Assembly: GCA_026388345.1 (NCBI GenBank)
Contig: JAPLJY010000050.1
Location: forward strand, 1-51,868
Direction of reading: 5' to 3'
Length of the DNA: 51,868 bases
Source: Deltaproteobacteria bacterium
GTDB taxonomy: Bacteria > Desulfobacterota > Syntrophia > Syntrophales > UBA5619
The notes beneath the pieces are model-generated. The model did no database searches. It was given only the letters and a program-made list of their open reading frames with translations, and was not told where the DNA came from. Position numbers and translations under genes: made by a program. How positions within the stretch are numbered: position 1 is the stretch's first letter; every line of letters begins with the position of its first letter. Positions 35,703 through 43,151 of the stretch are shown here, one piece after another.

Positions 35703-36607
35703 CACCGCTCCTCCTCGGCGCGCAGCGTCACGCCAAGCATCTGTTCGTACAACCGGCCGAGGGCCGACACGTCTCGCGCACCGAGGCCCATCCCCTTTGC
35801 CATCTGGAGTACCTGGAACGCGCCCGTGGACACGAAGAGCGGAACGCCGAGCTCCTCCCCCAGGGTCTTCGCGAGCCCCAGATCCTTGTGGCAGATGTCC
35901 AGGGTCACCCAAGTGTCCGCAGCCTCCCGGAGGATCCGGGGGATCCGATTCTCCCAGCACCAACTCGTTCCGGAGCTCTTGCTGATGAGATCGTGCAGAG
36001 TGGCGAGATTGATACCTGCCCGCGCCCCCATGGCGAGCGCCTCCACCACAAGCACGGTCTGTGTCATGGTCAACAACTGGTTGATCAGTTTGGTCGTAAG
36101 GCCGGCGCCGATCCCGCCCATGTGGTAAATGGCGCCGGCCATCGGCGTCAGGACGTTCCGACACCGTTCGAGCACCTCGGACTTGCCGCCGACCATCAAG
36201 GTCAATGACCCCTGTTCGGCGCCCGGCAAGCCGCCGCTGATGGAACAATCGAGATAGTCTGACCCGCGCGCCTCGATGGTCTGGGCGAGGCGGCGGGTGA
36301 GGATGGGGGAGATCGTGCTCATCTCCACCACCGCCGCGCCGGACCGGATCCCCGCCGCTATTCCGTCGGCCCCCTCGATGGCAGTCTCCACTGCTTCAGC
36401 GTCGGGCAATACGGTGATCACTACGTCGCTTGTGGCGGCAAGCGCGGCTGCCGTTGCGGCGGGCCGGATGCCCGCCGCAACGGTTTCCCGCATGACGTCG
36501 CCGGAGCGGTCGAATGCCTGGACCGAGAAGCCCGCTGCGAGGACACGGCGAGCCATACGGCTCCCCATCCGGCCGACACCGACGAAACCGACAGTCATCC
36601 CAGCCAC
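35702..36607 (-). CDS. Beta-hydroxyacid dehydrogenase (HIBADH/tartronate semialdehyde reductase family)
   Basis: A 301-aa NAD(P)-dependent dehydrogenase. The Rossmann motif GFVGVGRMGSRMARRV is at 7-22. The substrate motif DCSISGGLPGAEQGSLTLMV has SGG at 124-126, and the catalytic Lys173 with Asn177 is in TTKLINQ. Family members act on 3-hydroxyisobutyrate, tartronate semialdehyde or similar 3-hydroxyacids. The start is probably GTG at 36607 with GAGGG upstream; ATG at 36598 is the alternative. It follows the DctP 2 gene by 10 bp, so import and oxidation or reduction are co-expressed. Confidence 0.88.
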   Translation of the reverse strand: MAGMTVGFVGVGRMGSRMARRVLAAGFSVQAFDRSGDVMRETVAAGIRPAATAAALAATSDVVITVLPDAEAVETAIEGADGIAAGIRSGAAVVEMSTISPILTRRLAQTIEARGSDYLDCSISGGLPGAEQGSLTLMVGGKSEVLERCRNVLTPMAGAIYHMGGIGAGLTTKLINQLLTMTQTVLVVEALAMGARAGINLATLHDLISKSSGTSWCWENRIPRILREAADTWVTLDICHKDLGLAKTLGEELGVPLFVSTGAFQVLQMAKGMGLGARDVSALGRLYEQMLGVTLRAEEER

Positions 36608-36617
36608 GAGCAGTCCC

Positions 36618-37616
36618 TCACTTTACCGCCTGCACTTTCTCGTAGACGCCTTCCCCCCACGCCTTCGGCATGAACTCCTTCCAGACGTTCTTCGTAGCCT
36701 CCCGATACGCACTGGCGTCGGGCTGCACGATCGTCACGCCCTTGCTCTTCAAAGTATCGACGAACTTCTGGTCATTGGCGATGTACTCCTGCTCGATCTC
36801 CTTTCCGATCTCCCTCCACGTATCCACGAAGATCTTCTGCTGGTCTTTCGACATCTTGTTGAATGCGGCATCGTTCATCATCAGAAAGCGGAAGCCGCGC
36901 ACGTGGTATGTGAGCGCAACATACTTTTGCACCTCGAACAGGCTGTTGGAGACGATCAATTCCAGGGGGTTCTCCTGTGCGTCGATCGTGCCCTGCTGCA
37001 AGCCGGTGAACACCTCGCCCCACGCCATGGGAACGGGGTTCGCGCCCAGGGCTTTCCAGGTGGCGATGTAGATGGGGGCCTCCATCACGCGAATCTTCAA
37101 TCCCTTTAACTCCGCCGGAGTCTTGCCCGGGGTGTTTCGGGTGGACAACTGGCGGGGACCGAAATAGACATAGTCTAACAACCGCAGACCGCCGCTCTCC
37201 TTGAGCACCCGGTTCTTCCAGCTCTGTCCGATCTCGCCGTTGAGCACCTTGCGGGCGTGATCGTTGTCCCGGAACACGTAGGGTCCCCAGACCATGTCCA
37301 GGAAGGGCATCTGGGTGAGCCCCATCAGTCCGATGTGCACCGATCCCATCCGCATCCCCTCCATCACATCTTTTTCGCCCCCCAGGGCGCCCCCCGCGAA
37401 CAGGGCGATTTTCACCGCACCGCCGGTCCGCTCCTCAAGCAGCTTCCCGAACTTCGCCTCATAGCGGGCGTAAATTCCCTGTGCGGGCTGAACTTCGGCA
37501 AACTTGAATTCCAGCACGGGCCCCGCGGCCGCCGCGGCGCAGGTTGGTCCCGCAAACACGACCGCCAAGACCAGGACGACTGCCGCAACAATGATAACGC
37601 TCATTTTTTTCATCAT
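36618..37616 (-). CDS. TRAP transporter substrate-binding protein (DctP), system 2
   Basis: Periplasmic solute receptor, 332 aa. The signal peptide (VIIVAAVVLVLAVVFAG) ends near TCAAAA. DctP motifs are LGLMGLTQMPFLD-like segments, RVMEAPIYIATWKALGANP with the carboxylate-binding Arg, and QQGTIDAQENPLELIVS. The start MM at 37616 follows GGAGGAGGG. Gene order is dctQ-dctM-dctP, so the receptor comes last, unlike system 1. The gap to dctM is 135 bp. Confidence 0.92.
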   Translation of the reverse strand: MMKKMSVIIVAAVVLVLAVVFAGPTCAAAAAGPVLEFKFAEVQPAQGIYARYEAKFGKLLEERTGGAVKIALFAGGALGGEKDVMEGMRMGSVHIGLMGLTQMPFLDMVWGPYVFRDNDHARKVLNGEIGQSWKNRVLKESGGLRLLDYVYFGPRQLSTRNTPGKTPAELKGLKIRVMEAPIYIATWKALGANPVPMAWGEVFTGLQQGTIDAQENPLELIVSNSLFEVQKYVALTYHVRGFRFLMMNDAAFNKMSKDQQKIFVDTWREIGKEIEQEYIANDQKFVDTLKSKGVTIVQPDASAYREATKNVWKEFMPKAWGEGVYEKVQAVK

Positions 37617-37751
37617 ATCTTTCCCTCCTCCTAAAGTTGTTAAAATGCAGGGTACGGAAAAATCGTCCGGTTTCCCTGAACCCACCTCTCCACGACGAGT
37701 CCGCGCCATTCTTCCCGGAAACCCGTCACCGTCGAACCGCGTCGCTCGCGG

Positions 37752-39047
37752 CTACTTTCCAAAGATCAGGTTCGGCAACCAGAGCACCAACTGCGGCACA
37801 TAACTGATCAGGAACAGCACCAGGACCAGCGCCAAGATGAAAATGAGCAATGCCCGCGCTACGTCTATGACCGGGGTTCTCGCGATGGCCGCCGTGATGA
37901 ACACATTGAGTCCGACGAATGGGGTGAGCAGGCCGATCATGAGGTTCAGGGTCATGACAACCCCCAGGTGGATCGGGTCCAGTCCCAGCTTCATGAGCAC
38001 CGGGAAGAAGATCGGGACCGTAAGCAGGATGATGGGCACGGGCTCCATCACACATCCCAGGATCAGCAGGGCCAGGTTGATGATCAAGAGCAGGACGTAG
38101 GGATTGCTGCTCAAGGACAGGAAGAACTGCATCAGCTTGGGCCCCATCTGCTCCGCGGTGGCAACGAAGCCAAGAAGCGTGGCGCCGGAGATGGTGATCA
38201 TGATGGCCGCCGTCGTGCCCCCCATTCGCCAGCAGATCCGGTAGACGTCGCGAATGGTAAGTTCCCGGTAGACGCCGACGGATAGAAACAACGCATACAC
38301 CACGCCGAGCACCGCAGCCTCGGTCGGGGTAGTGATCCCGCTCAAAATGCCTCCCATGATGATGACGGGCATGAGGAGGGCGGGAATCGCAGGCCAGAAG
38401 GTCGCCAGAATTTCCCGTGCGGTCACCCGCTTCTCCGCTGCGTATCCGTGCCGCTTCGCCACAAAGTAGGACGCGGCCATCAGAAAGAGGCCCATGATGA
38501 CCCCCGGCACCGCCCCGCCCAGGAAGAGCCTGCCGATCGAAACCTGGGCGATCGTACCGATCAGCACGAACGGGATGCTGGGGGGGATGATCGGGCCGAT
38601 GGTGGACGCTGCGGCGGTCACCGCAGCGGCGAACGCCGGCGGAAACCGGGCTTTGATCATGGCTGGAATGAGCACGGAACCGGTAGCCGCGGCATCCGCG
38701 ACGGCAGACCCCGACATGCCGGCCATGATCATGTTCACGACAATAACGACGTGAGCCAGCCCACCCGTGATCCACCCCACCAGCGAGGTGGCAAACCGCA
38801 CGATCCTGGCGGTGATTCCACCTGCGGACATCAGCTCACCGGCGAGCATGAACAGCGGAACAGCGAGCAGAGGGAAGGAGTCGACCCCATACAACATCTT
38901 TTGCGGGATCACTCCGAGCGGAAGCGCCAGGGAGCCGGAAAGGTGAAACAGCAGATACAGCAGGCTGCTGGCCACCATGGCGAGGCCAATGTGCATCCCG
39001 AGGACCATGAGGAGCAACATCATGGCAAAAAGCAGAAACAGCATCAT
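37752..39047 (-). CDS. TRAP transporter large permease (DctM), system 2
   Basis: A 431-aa hydrophobic protein with the DctM family pattern: AVPLFMLAGELMSAGGITAR, MSGSAVADAAATGSVLIPAM and IGLLTPFVGLNVFI. The start ATG at 39047 forms an ATGA overlap with the dctQ stop. Together with dctQ and dctP of system 2 it makes a Na+-dependent secondary importer. It is divergent enough in sequence from system 1 to suggest a different substrate. Confidence 0.92.
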   Translation of the reverse strand: MMLFLLFAMMLLLMVLGMHIGLAMVASSLLYLLFHLSGSLALPLGVIPQKMLYGVDSFPLLAVPLFMLAGELMSAGGITARIVRFATSLVGWITGGLAHVVIVVNMIMAGMSGSAVADAAATGSVLIPAMIKARFPPAFAAAVTAAASTIGPIIPPSIPFVLIGTIAQVSIGRLFLGGAVPGVIMGLFLMAASYFVAKRHGYAAEKRVTAREILATFWPAIPALLMPVIIMGGILSGITTPTEAAVLGVVYALFLSVGVYRELTIRDVYRICWRMGGTTAAIMITISGATLLGFVATAEQMGPKLMQFFLSLSSNPYVLLLIINLALLILGCVMEPVPIILLTVPIFFPVLMKLGLDPIHLGVVMTLNLMIGLLTPFVGLNVFITAAIARTPVIDVARALLIFILALVLVLFLISYVPQLVLWLPNLIFGK

Positions 39048-39547
39048 CGCGACACCTCCTGGGCTGTATCGGGCGTTCCCCGGTCACCGGTGCCGCGAAC
39101 CACCGCCACCACATCTGCGGCGGTGTAGATGAGCAAGACACTGCAGCAGAACACAACCGGAAAGTAGAACACCGTCACGGGCCATTCCAGGGCCGCGGAG
39201 AGAAGGGGCCAGAACCGGATCAGCAGGGGAACACCCTGCCATACCACCACTCCCAGCACCAGCATCGATGCGAGATCGACGATGACTCCAAGCCACTTCC
39301 GTAATCCAGGAGGAAAAGCATTCACCAGCACCTCAACCCGGAGGTGCTCGCGGCGCTGGAAGGCAACGATGGATCCGAAGAAGGTGACGTAGACGAGGCC
39401 GAGGCGCGCGAGTTCCTCGGTCCATGGGATAGCCGCGTTAAAAGCATACCGGCTGACGACCTGCAGCAGTGTCAGGAACACCATGGAAATCATCAGGAAC
39501 GCGGTAATGATCTGAAAAACCACTTCTAAGCATTTCTTGAAAGGCAT
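39044..39547 (-). CDS. TRAP transporter small permease (DctQ), system 2
   Basis: A 167-aa four-helix membrane protein with the DctQ signature LLQVVSRYAFNAAIPWTEELARLGLVY (conserved VSRYxFN and WTEEL) and RREHLRVEVLV. The start at 39547 follows directly on the stop of a 26-codon ORF (TGAATG), which may couple its translation. It overlaps dctM by 4 bp. Confidence 0.9.
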   Translation of the reverse strand: MPFKKCLEVVFQIITAFLMISMVFLTLLQVVSRYAFNAAIPWTEELARLGLVYVTFFGSIVAFQRREHLRVEVLVNAFPPGLRKWLGVIVDLASMLVLGVVVWQGVPLLIRFWPLLSAALEWPVTVFYFPVVFCCSVLLIYTAADVVAVVRGTGDRGTPDTAQEVSR

Positions 39548-39628
39548 TCAGCACCCCCTTGGAGACGAAAATCCGTGATCCCGCTTGATTCCCGTGAACC
39601 CCTTGAGCCGTACAGATTCGATCCTCAT
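39548..39628 (-). CDS. 26-codon ORF abutting dctQ (leader or relic)
   Basis: Opens with ATG at 39626-39628 after a good GGGAGGG site and encodes MRIESVRLKGFTGIKRDHGF plus six more residues. Its TGA is immediately followed by the dctQ ATG. The first 16 residues resemble the N-terminal strand of AAA/SMC-like ATPases (MRIxSxxLKxFxGIK), so it may be a remnant of such a gene. A translated leader coupled to dctQ is the alternative. Expression is not shown. Confidence 0.4.
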   Translation of the reverse strand: MRIESVRLKGFTGIKRDHGFSSPRGC

Positions 39629-39720
39629 GCCGCCCTCCCGATCATTTCAATCTTTTTTAACTTTTTGACCATTTCAGACAACAAGCACATTTAGCGCCAC
39701 GGATTCAGCTGAGAAGATAA

Positions 39721-39735
39721 CAACCAATATGGTTG
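39721..39735. promoter_or_regulatory. Inverted repeat upstream of TRAP 2 operon
   Basis: CAACCA and TGGTTG arms (6 bp, perfect) separated by ATA. The core AATATGGTT is shared with the GntR-proximal palindrome at 42145-42166, so it may be a second site for that regulator, controlling the TRAP 2 operon (39548 leftward). No clear -35/-10 pair was identified in 39629-39754. Confidence 0.4.
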
Positions 39736-39754
39736 ATTCCGCCTTTTCAATCGC

Positions 39755-40810
39755 TCAAGGTGTGACGACCACTTTCAGGGCTTCCCCCTTTTCAATGAGG
39801 TGGAAACCCGCCTCCACTTCCTCCAATGGCACGGAATGAGTAACAAGTTCTTTCAAAGGGATTTTGCCTTTGCCAACCAGCTCCAGGATCCGGTCCCAGG
39901 TTTCAGGTGTCCTTCGGTATGCGCCTTTGAAAACCAATTCTTTTTCGACGAGCAGGTTGGAGTCAAAATCGACCCCTCCATGAGAAAGGCCAATCACCAT
40001 CACGGTTCCAGCCTTTCGGACCCACCGGCTTGCCTGAAAAAGATTCTCTCTGCCACCGGCACAAACAAAGACAATGTCCACACCTCTCCCATGGGTACGA
40101 GACATCAGTTGATCCGTCGGATCTTCTTCATCGACGTTAAAAACAGCGTCGGCGCCCAATTCCTTTGCCTTTTCAAATCTCCATTGATCCACTTTTAATC
40201 CCGTAATAAAAACCTCGGAAGCGCCTGCCGTCTTTAAAAGCATGAGAGTGGCCAACCCTATGGAGCCTGTGCCGAGAATCAATACCTTGTCCCCCGGCTT
40301 GAACCCCGATTTGAGATAGGCGTTCATGGCGACTCCCAACGGTTCCATGGCCGCCCCCACTTCAAAAGAAAGGTGGGCAGGAAGCAGGAAGAGGTTGTTC
40401 GCCCGGGTGGCAACGTACTTTGCCATTCCACCGTCGAGCTGCAAGCCAAGGCTCTTGCGATTCTCACAAATGTTAACCCTCCCAATCCGGCAGAAAAAAC
40501 ATTTTCCGCATCCCATGTCCGTATCGGAGACCACCCGGTCGCCCACCTTCCAGTCTCCACAGTTCTTTCCTATTTCAACGACCGTTCCGGAAATCTCATG
40601 ACCGAGGACTCTGGGGATTTTCACGGAGCGGGACTCCCAGGGGTGCCAGCGATAGATTCCGACATCCGTTCCACAGATGCCGCAGGCGCCCACCTCGACA
40701 ATGACTTCGCCGTCGGGGTAATTCTTGGGAAGGGTCGGACAGGGAATCGCCCGTATTTCGATGCCGGGTCCCGGGTTCGTTTTCATGACCGCCTTCATAT
40801 GGTTCTCCAT
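39755..40810 (-). CDS. Zinc-dependent alcohol dehydrogenase (MDR family), first copy
   Basis: A 351-aa medium-chain dehydrogenase. Catalytic zinc ligands are Cys46 (GICGTD) and His71-Glu72 (GHE). Structural zinc Cys are 101, 104, 107 and 115. The nucleotide site is in VLILGTGSIGLATLMLLK. The length and the GVDFDSNLLVEKELVFKGA region recall threonine/sorbitol dehydrogenases. The ATG at 40810 follows AAGGAG; further upstream in-frame ATGs (40831, 40846) lack sites. It may act on a hydroxylated acid or polyol imported by TRAP 2. Confidence 0.9.
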   Translation of the reverse strand: MENHMKAVMKTNPGPGIEIRAIPCPTLPKNYPDGEVIVEVGACGICGTDVGIYRWHPWESRSVKIPRVLGHEISGTVVEIGKNCGDWKVGDRVVSDTDMGCGKCFFCRIGRVNICENRKSLGLQLDGGMAKYVATRANNLFLLPAHLSFEVGAAMEPLGVAMNAYLKSGFKPGDKVLILGTGSIGLATLMLLKTAGASEVFITGLKVDQWRFEKAKELGADAVFNVDEEDPTDQLMSRTHGRGVDIVFVCAGGRENLFQASRWVRKAGTVMVIGLSHGGVDFDSNLLVEKELVFKGAYRRTPETWDRILELVGKGKIPLKELVTHSVPLEEVEAGFHLIEKGEALKVVVTP

Positions 40811-40936
40811 ACAAGCCACTCCTTTTTTCATTTGGCAGTGTTCCACTTCGTTTATTTTCTTATACGGCAGATCGATGTTTCGCCAGCATCCGGGCGGGCC
40901 GGAAACCTCGGCATGCCCGGAGTGCCGAACCGGTCG

Positions 40937-41254
40937 TCATCCGATCGTCAGAACTTCGCTAATCTGGCGTATGGGCGTCACATCGGTGAAATTGGAGATA
41001 TCCGCGCGCAGGACGCCGCCGGTGGCCGTGCTGCCCTTCTCATAGCCGTCGGCCGAGTCGAAATAGAGGTTGCCGATGCAGACGTACGGGGCCGGTTGAC
41101 CGCCGCCGCCGGAGATCCCTCGCAGGACTTCCGCCTTCACGAGGCCGAAGGGCTTCAGATTCTTTTTCACCAGGGCCATATGCGTCGTGCGGTAGTATTC
41201 CAGATCGAAACGGCTACCTTTCTGGTTCGGGTACATCACGCTTACTTTGTACAT
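40937..41254 (-). CDS. EthD-family small protein
   Basis: A 105-aa protein of the EthD dimeric alpha/beta barrel fold: MYKVSVMYPNQKGSRFDLEY, then YRTTHMALVKKNL with the family His, and a C-terminal FTDVTPIRQISEVL. EthD proteins accompany oxidative degradation genes; the chemical role is often unknown. The start at 41254 has AAAGGAG. It lies 126 bp upstream of the Zn-dehydrogenase gene and 72 bp after the regulator gene. GC-rich short stems in the 40811-40936 spacer lack a T-tract and are not called as a terminator. Confidence 0.82.
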   Translation of the reverse strand: MYKVSVMYPNQKGSRFDLEYYRTTHMALVKKNLKPFGLVKAEVLRGISGGGGQPAPYVCIGNLYFDSADGYEKGSTATGGVLRADISNFTDVTPIRQISEVLTIG

Positions 41255-41326
41255 GCCAATCTCCTTTCGGTTGCACCCCATGTTCGCTCATCAGTCATCA
41301 TCGGTGGTATTCGATAGGGCTTGTGC

Positions 41327-42094
41327 CTAAACATCCTCAATTACTCCCGGAGGGTGAACACTTCCCCCGTTCGTCACATCAATATCGACTTTGTACTTGA
41401 AGTAATCTCCCCGGATATAACTGTGAACCAGCTGCAGGGGCTTATTGCCCGGAAACCAGTAGTAAACTTGACTGAAAATAATGGTAGCAAAAGCGCTGCA
41501 ATTCAGGAAAGCGGCGATATCCGGATCCGCGGGCATCGCTTCGATAAACAATTCTCCCCGTCCGAAGGTAAAACCCAACCGACGCTGAAGGACTTCCGGC
41601 ATTGTCTTTTCCGAAAGTTCGTCCAGGTCAATTTTGTCGCCATGTTCCGGACACAGGAAATTTTCAACGTAAGAGATGGGAATACCATCCAAGAAACGGA
41701 CTCTCTGGACTCTTGAGATATCATCCTCGTTTTTGAGATCGAAAAATTGCCTTATATCTTTGGGAGCTCTTGCCTCACCGATCTTGATGCGCATTATTCC
41801 AACAGGGAGAGTTTTGTACTTTTTCCCATCCGCAATGATGCGGGACAAGTTGCCTGTGTAAATCCACTGCTTCTTCACCGGGATATTCTCGGCAACGAAG
41901 GTTCCTTTGGCCTGACGCTTTACAACAAGCCCTTCAGATTCAAGATGGGATAAGGCGCTCCGAATCGTGATCCGGCTGACACCGAACTGGGCAATCATTT
42001 CCTGCTCGGTCGGGAGTCTCTGACCGGGCTCAAAGAGACCGGAGAGAATTTTGTTCTTAAGGAATGACTCAATGAGGAAGTAAAGGGGAACCAT
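41327..42094 (-). CDS. GntR-family regulator with UTRA domain
   Basis: A 255-aa regulator. The winged helix-turn-helix is at about 10-75 (GQRLPTEQEMIAQFGVSRIT, then SALSHLESEGLVVKRQ). The C-terminal half is a UTRA effector domain (RVQRVRFLDGIPISYVENFL). UTRA domains bind small carbohydrate- or acid-like effectors. A near-perfect 22-bp palindrome lies 51 bp upstream of its start (42145-42166), which suggests autoregulation. It is the likely controller of the surrounding catabolic genes. The start ATG at 42094 has GGGAG. Confidence 0.9.
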   Translation of the reverse strand: MVPLYFLIESFLKNKILSGLFEPGQRLPTEQEMIAQFGVSRITIRSALSHLESEGLVVKRQAKGTFVAENIPVKKQWIYTGNLSRIIADGKKYKTLPVGIMRIKIGEARAPKDIRQFFDLKNEDDISRVQRVRFLDGIPISYVENFLCPEHGDKIDLDELSEKTMPEVLQRRLGFTFGRGELFIEAMPADPDIAAFLNCSAFATIIFSQVYYWFPGNKPLQLVHSYIRGDYFKYKVDIDVTNGGSVHPPGVIEDV

Positions 42095-42144
42095 AATCGT
42101 CTCCCTACCTGTACATCGCGACGGATGTCAACATGGTCTTATTG

Positions 42145-42166
42145 TAATATCGTTATAACCATATTA
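42145..42166. promoter_or_regulatory. 22-bp GntR-type operator
   Basis: TAATATCGTTATAACCATAT followed by TA reads almost the same on both strands; only positions 7 and 16 break symmetry (20 of 22 symmetrical). It lies between the HMG-CoA lyase-like gene and the GntR gene, just upstream of the latter's ribosome site, as expected for autorepression. Confidence 0.7.
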
Positions 42167-42199
42167 CGTTTGGTGATGATACCAAAGCTTTCAGGCATG

Positions 42200-43132
42200 T
42201 CAAGCCTTTTTCTCACCGCATCGTCCACCGGGCAGCCCCGCCCTGAAAAGTGCACTCTCCATTCCGACAGAGGGAAGAATTCCCTGGAGAAAGCGGACCG
42301 TCTCCAGGAGCGTCGGAAGATCAACTCCCGTCTCAATCCCCATTTCGGATAACATGAACACCATATCCTCCGTGGCAACATTCCCCGTGGCGCCGGGGGC
42401 AAAGGGACAACCGCCCAGACCGCCGACGGAGGAATCAAAGGACCGGATTCCCGCCTCGACGGCGGCCAGCGTATTGGCGAGACCGAGACCGCGGGTGTTG
42501 TGAAAGTGGCAGCGGAAGGTCGTATCGGGAAAGGAATCCCGGCAATCCGTGACGATTTCGGTCACCTGCCGGGGATTTCCATATCCCACGGTATCACAGA
42601 GGGTGATACGCCTGACACCCAGATCGTATGCCTTTTCGATATAGTGCAGGACCCGTTCCGGCGGTACCTTGATCTCAAAGGGACACCCGAATGAAGTTGC
42701 CAGATCAGCGGTGATCTCGGTCTCCGGATAGGCGGGAAGCAGGTCCATAACGGCGGCAAGCTCCGCCAATGATTCCTCATGGGTTTTGCCGACGTTGCTT
42801 TGATTGTGGGCCTTGCTTACGGAAAAGACGAAGGAGATCTCCCGGATGCCGCAGGAAAGCGCGTCGGCGGCGCCTTTCCGGTTGGGAACGAGGGCACTGA
42901 AGCGGACCCCCGGAATCGATGCCATCACCTCCCGCGCCACCTCCTGAATGTTGCCGAACTGCGGAACGGCGCGGGGACTGACAAACGCCCCGAGTTGGAT
43001 ATGGCTAAGACCTGACGCGGCCAGGCGCCGAATCAGTTCGATCTTCTGTTTCGTTTCGACGAATGCACTCAGGTTCTGCAGGCCGTCGCGGGGTCCGACC
43101 TCCAATATATCCACCTTCTTAGGCACATTCAT
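42200..43132 (-). CDS. Hydroxymethylglutaryl-CoA lyase family protein
   Basis: A 310-aa TIM-barrel lyase. Present are ILEVGPRDGLQNLSAFVETK at the N-terminus, LCDTVGYGNP, FHNTRGLGLAN and the signature GGLGGCPFAPGATGNVATED with its catalytic Cys. HMG-CoA lyase splits HMG-CoA to acetyl-CoA and acetoacetate; related enzymes split other 3-hydroxy-3-methylacyl-CoAs. AAGGAG precedes the ATG at 43132. It starts 19 bp after the acyl-CoA synthetase stop, so cleavage product and ATP recovery are encoded together. Confidence 0.92.
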   Translation of the reverse strand: MNVPKKVDILEVGPRDGLQNLSAFVETKQKIELIRRLAASGLSHIQLGAFVSPRAVPQFGNIQEVAREVMASIPGVRFSALVPNRKGAADALSCGIREISFVFSVSKAHNQSNVGKTHEESLAELAAVMDLLPAYPETEITADLATSFGCPFEIKVPPERVLHYIEKAYDLGVRRITLCDTVGYGNPRQVTEIVTDCRDSFPDTTFRCHFHNTRGLGLANTLAAVEAGIRSFDSSVGGLGGCPFAPGATGNVATEDMVFMLSEMGIETGVDLPTLLETVRFLQGILPSVGMESALFRAGLPGGRCGEKKA

Positions 43133-43151
43133 ATCGATCTCCTTATGATGA

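Noticed and set aside
40880..40925. GC-rich stem near the EthD gene as a terminator
   Set aside because: No T-run follows on either strand and the pairing is interrupted.
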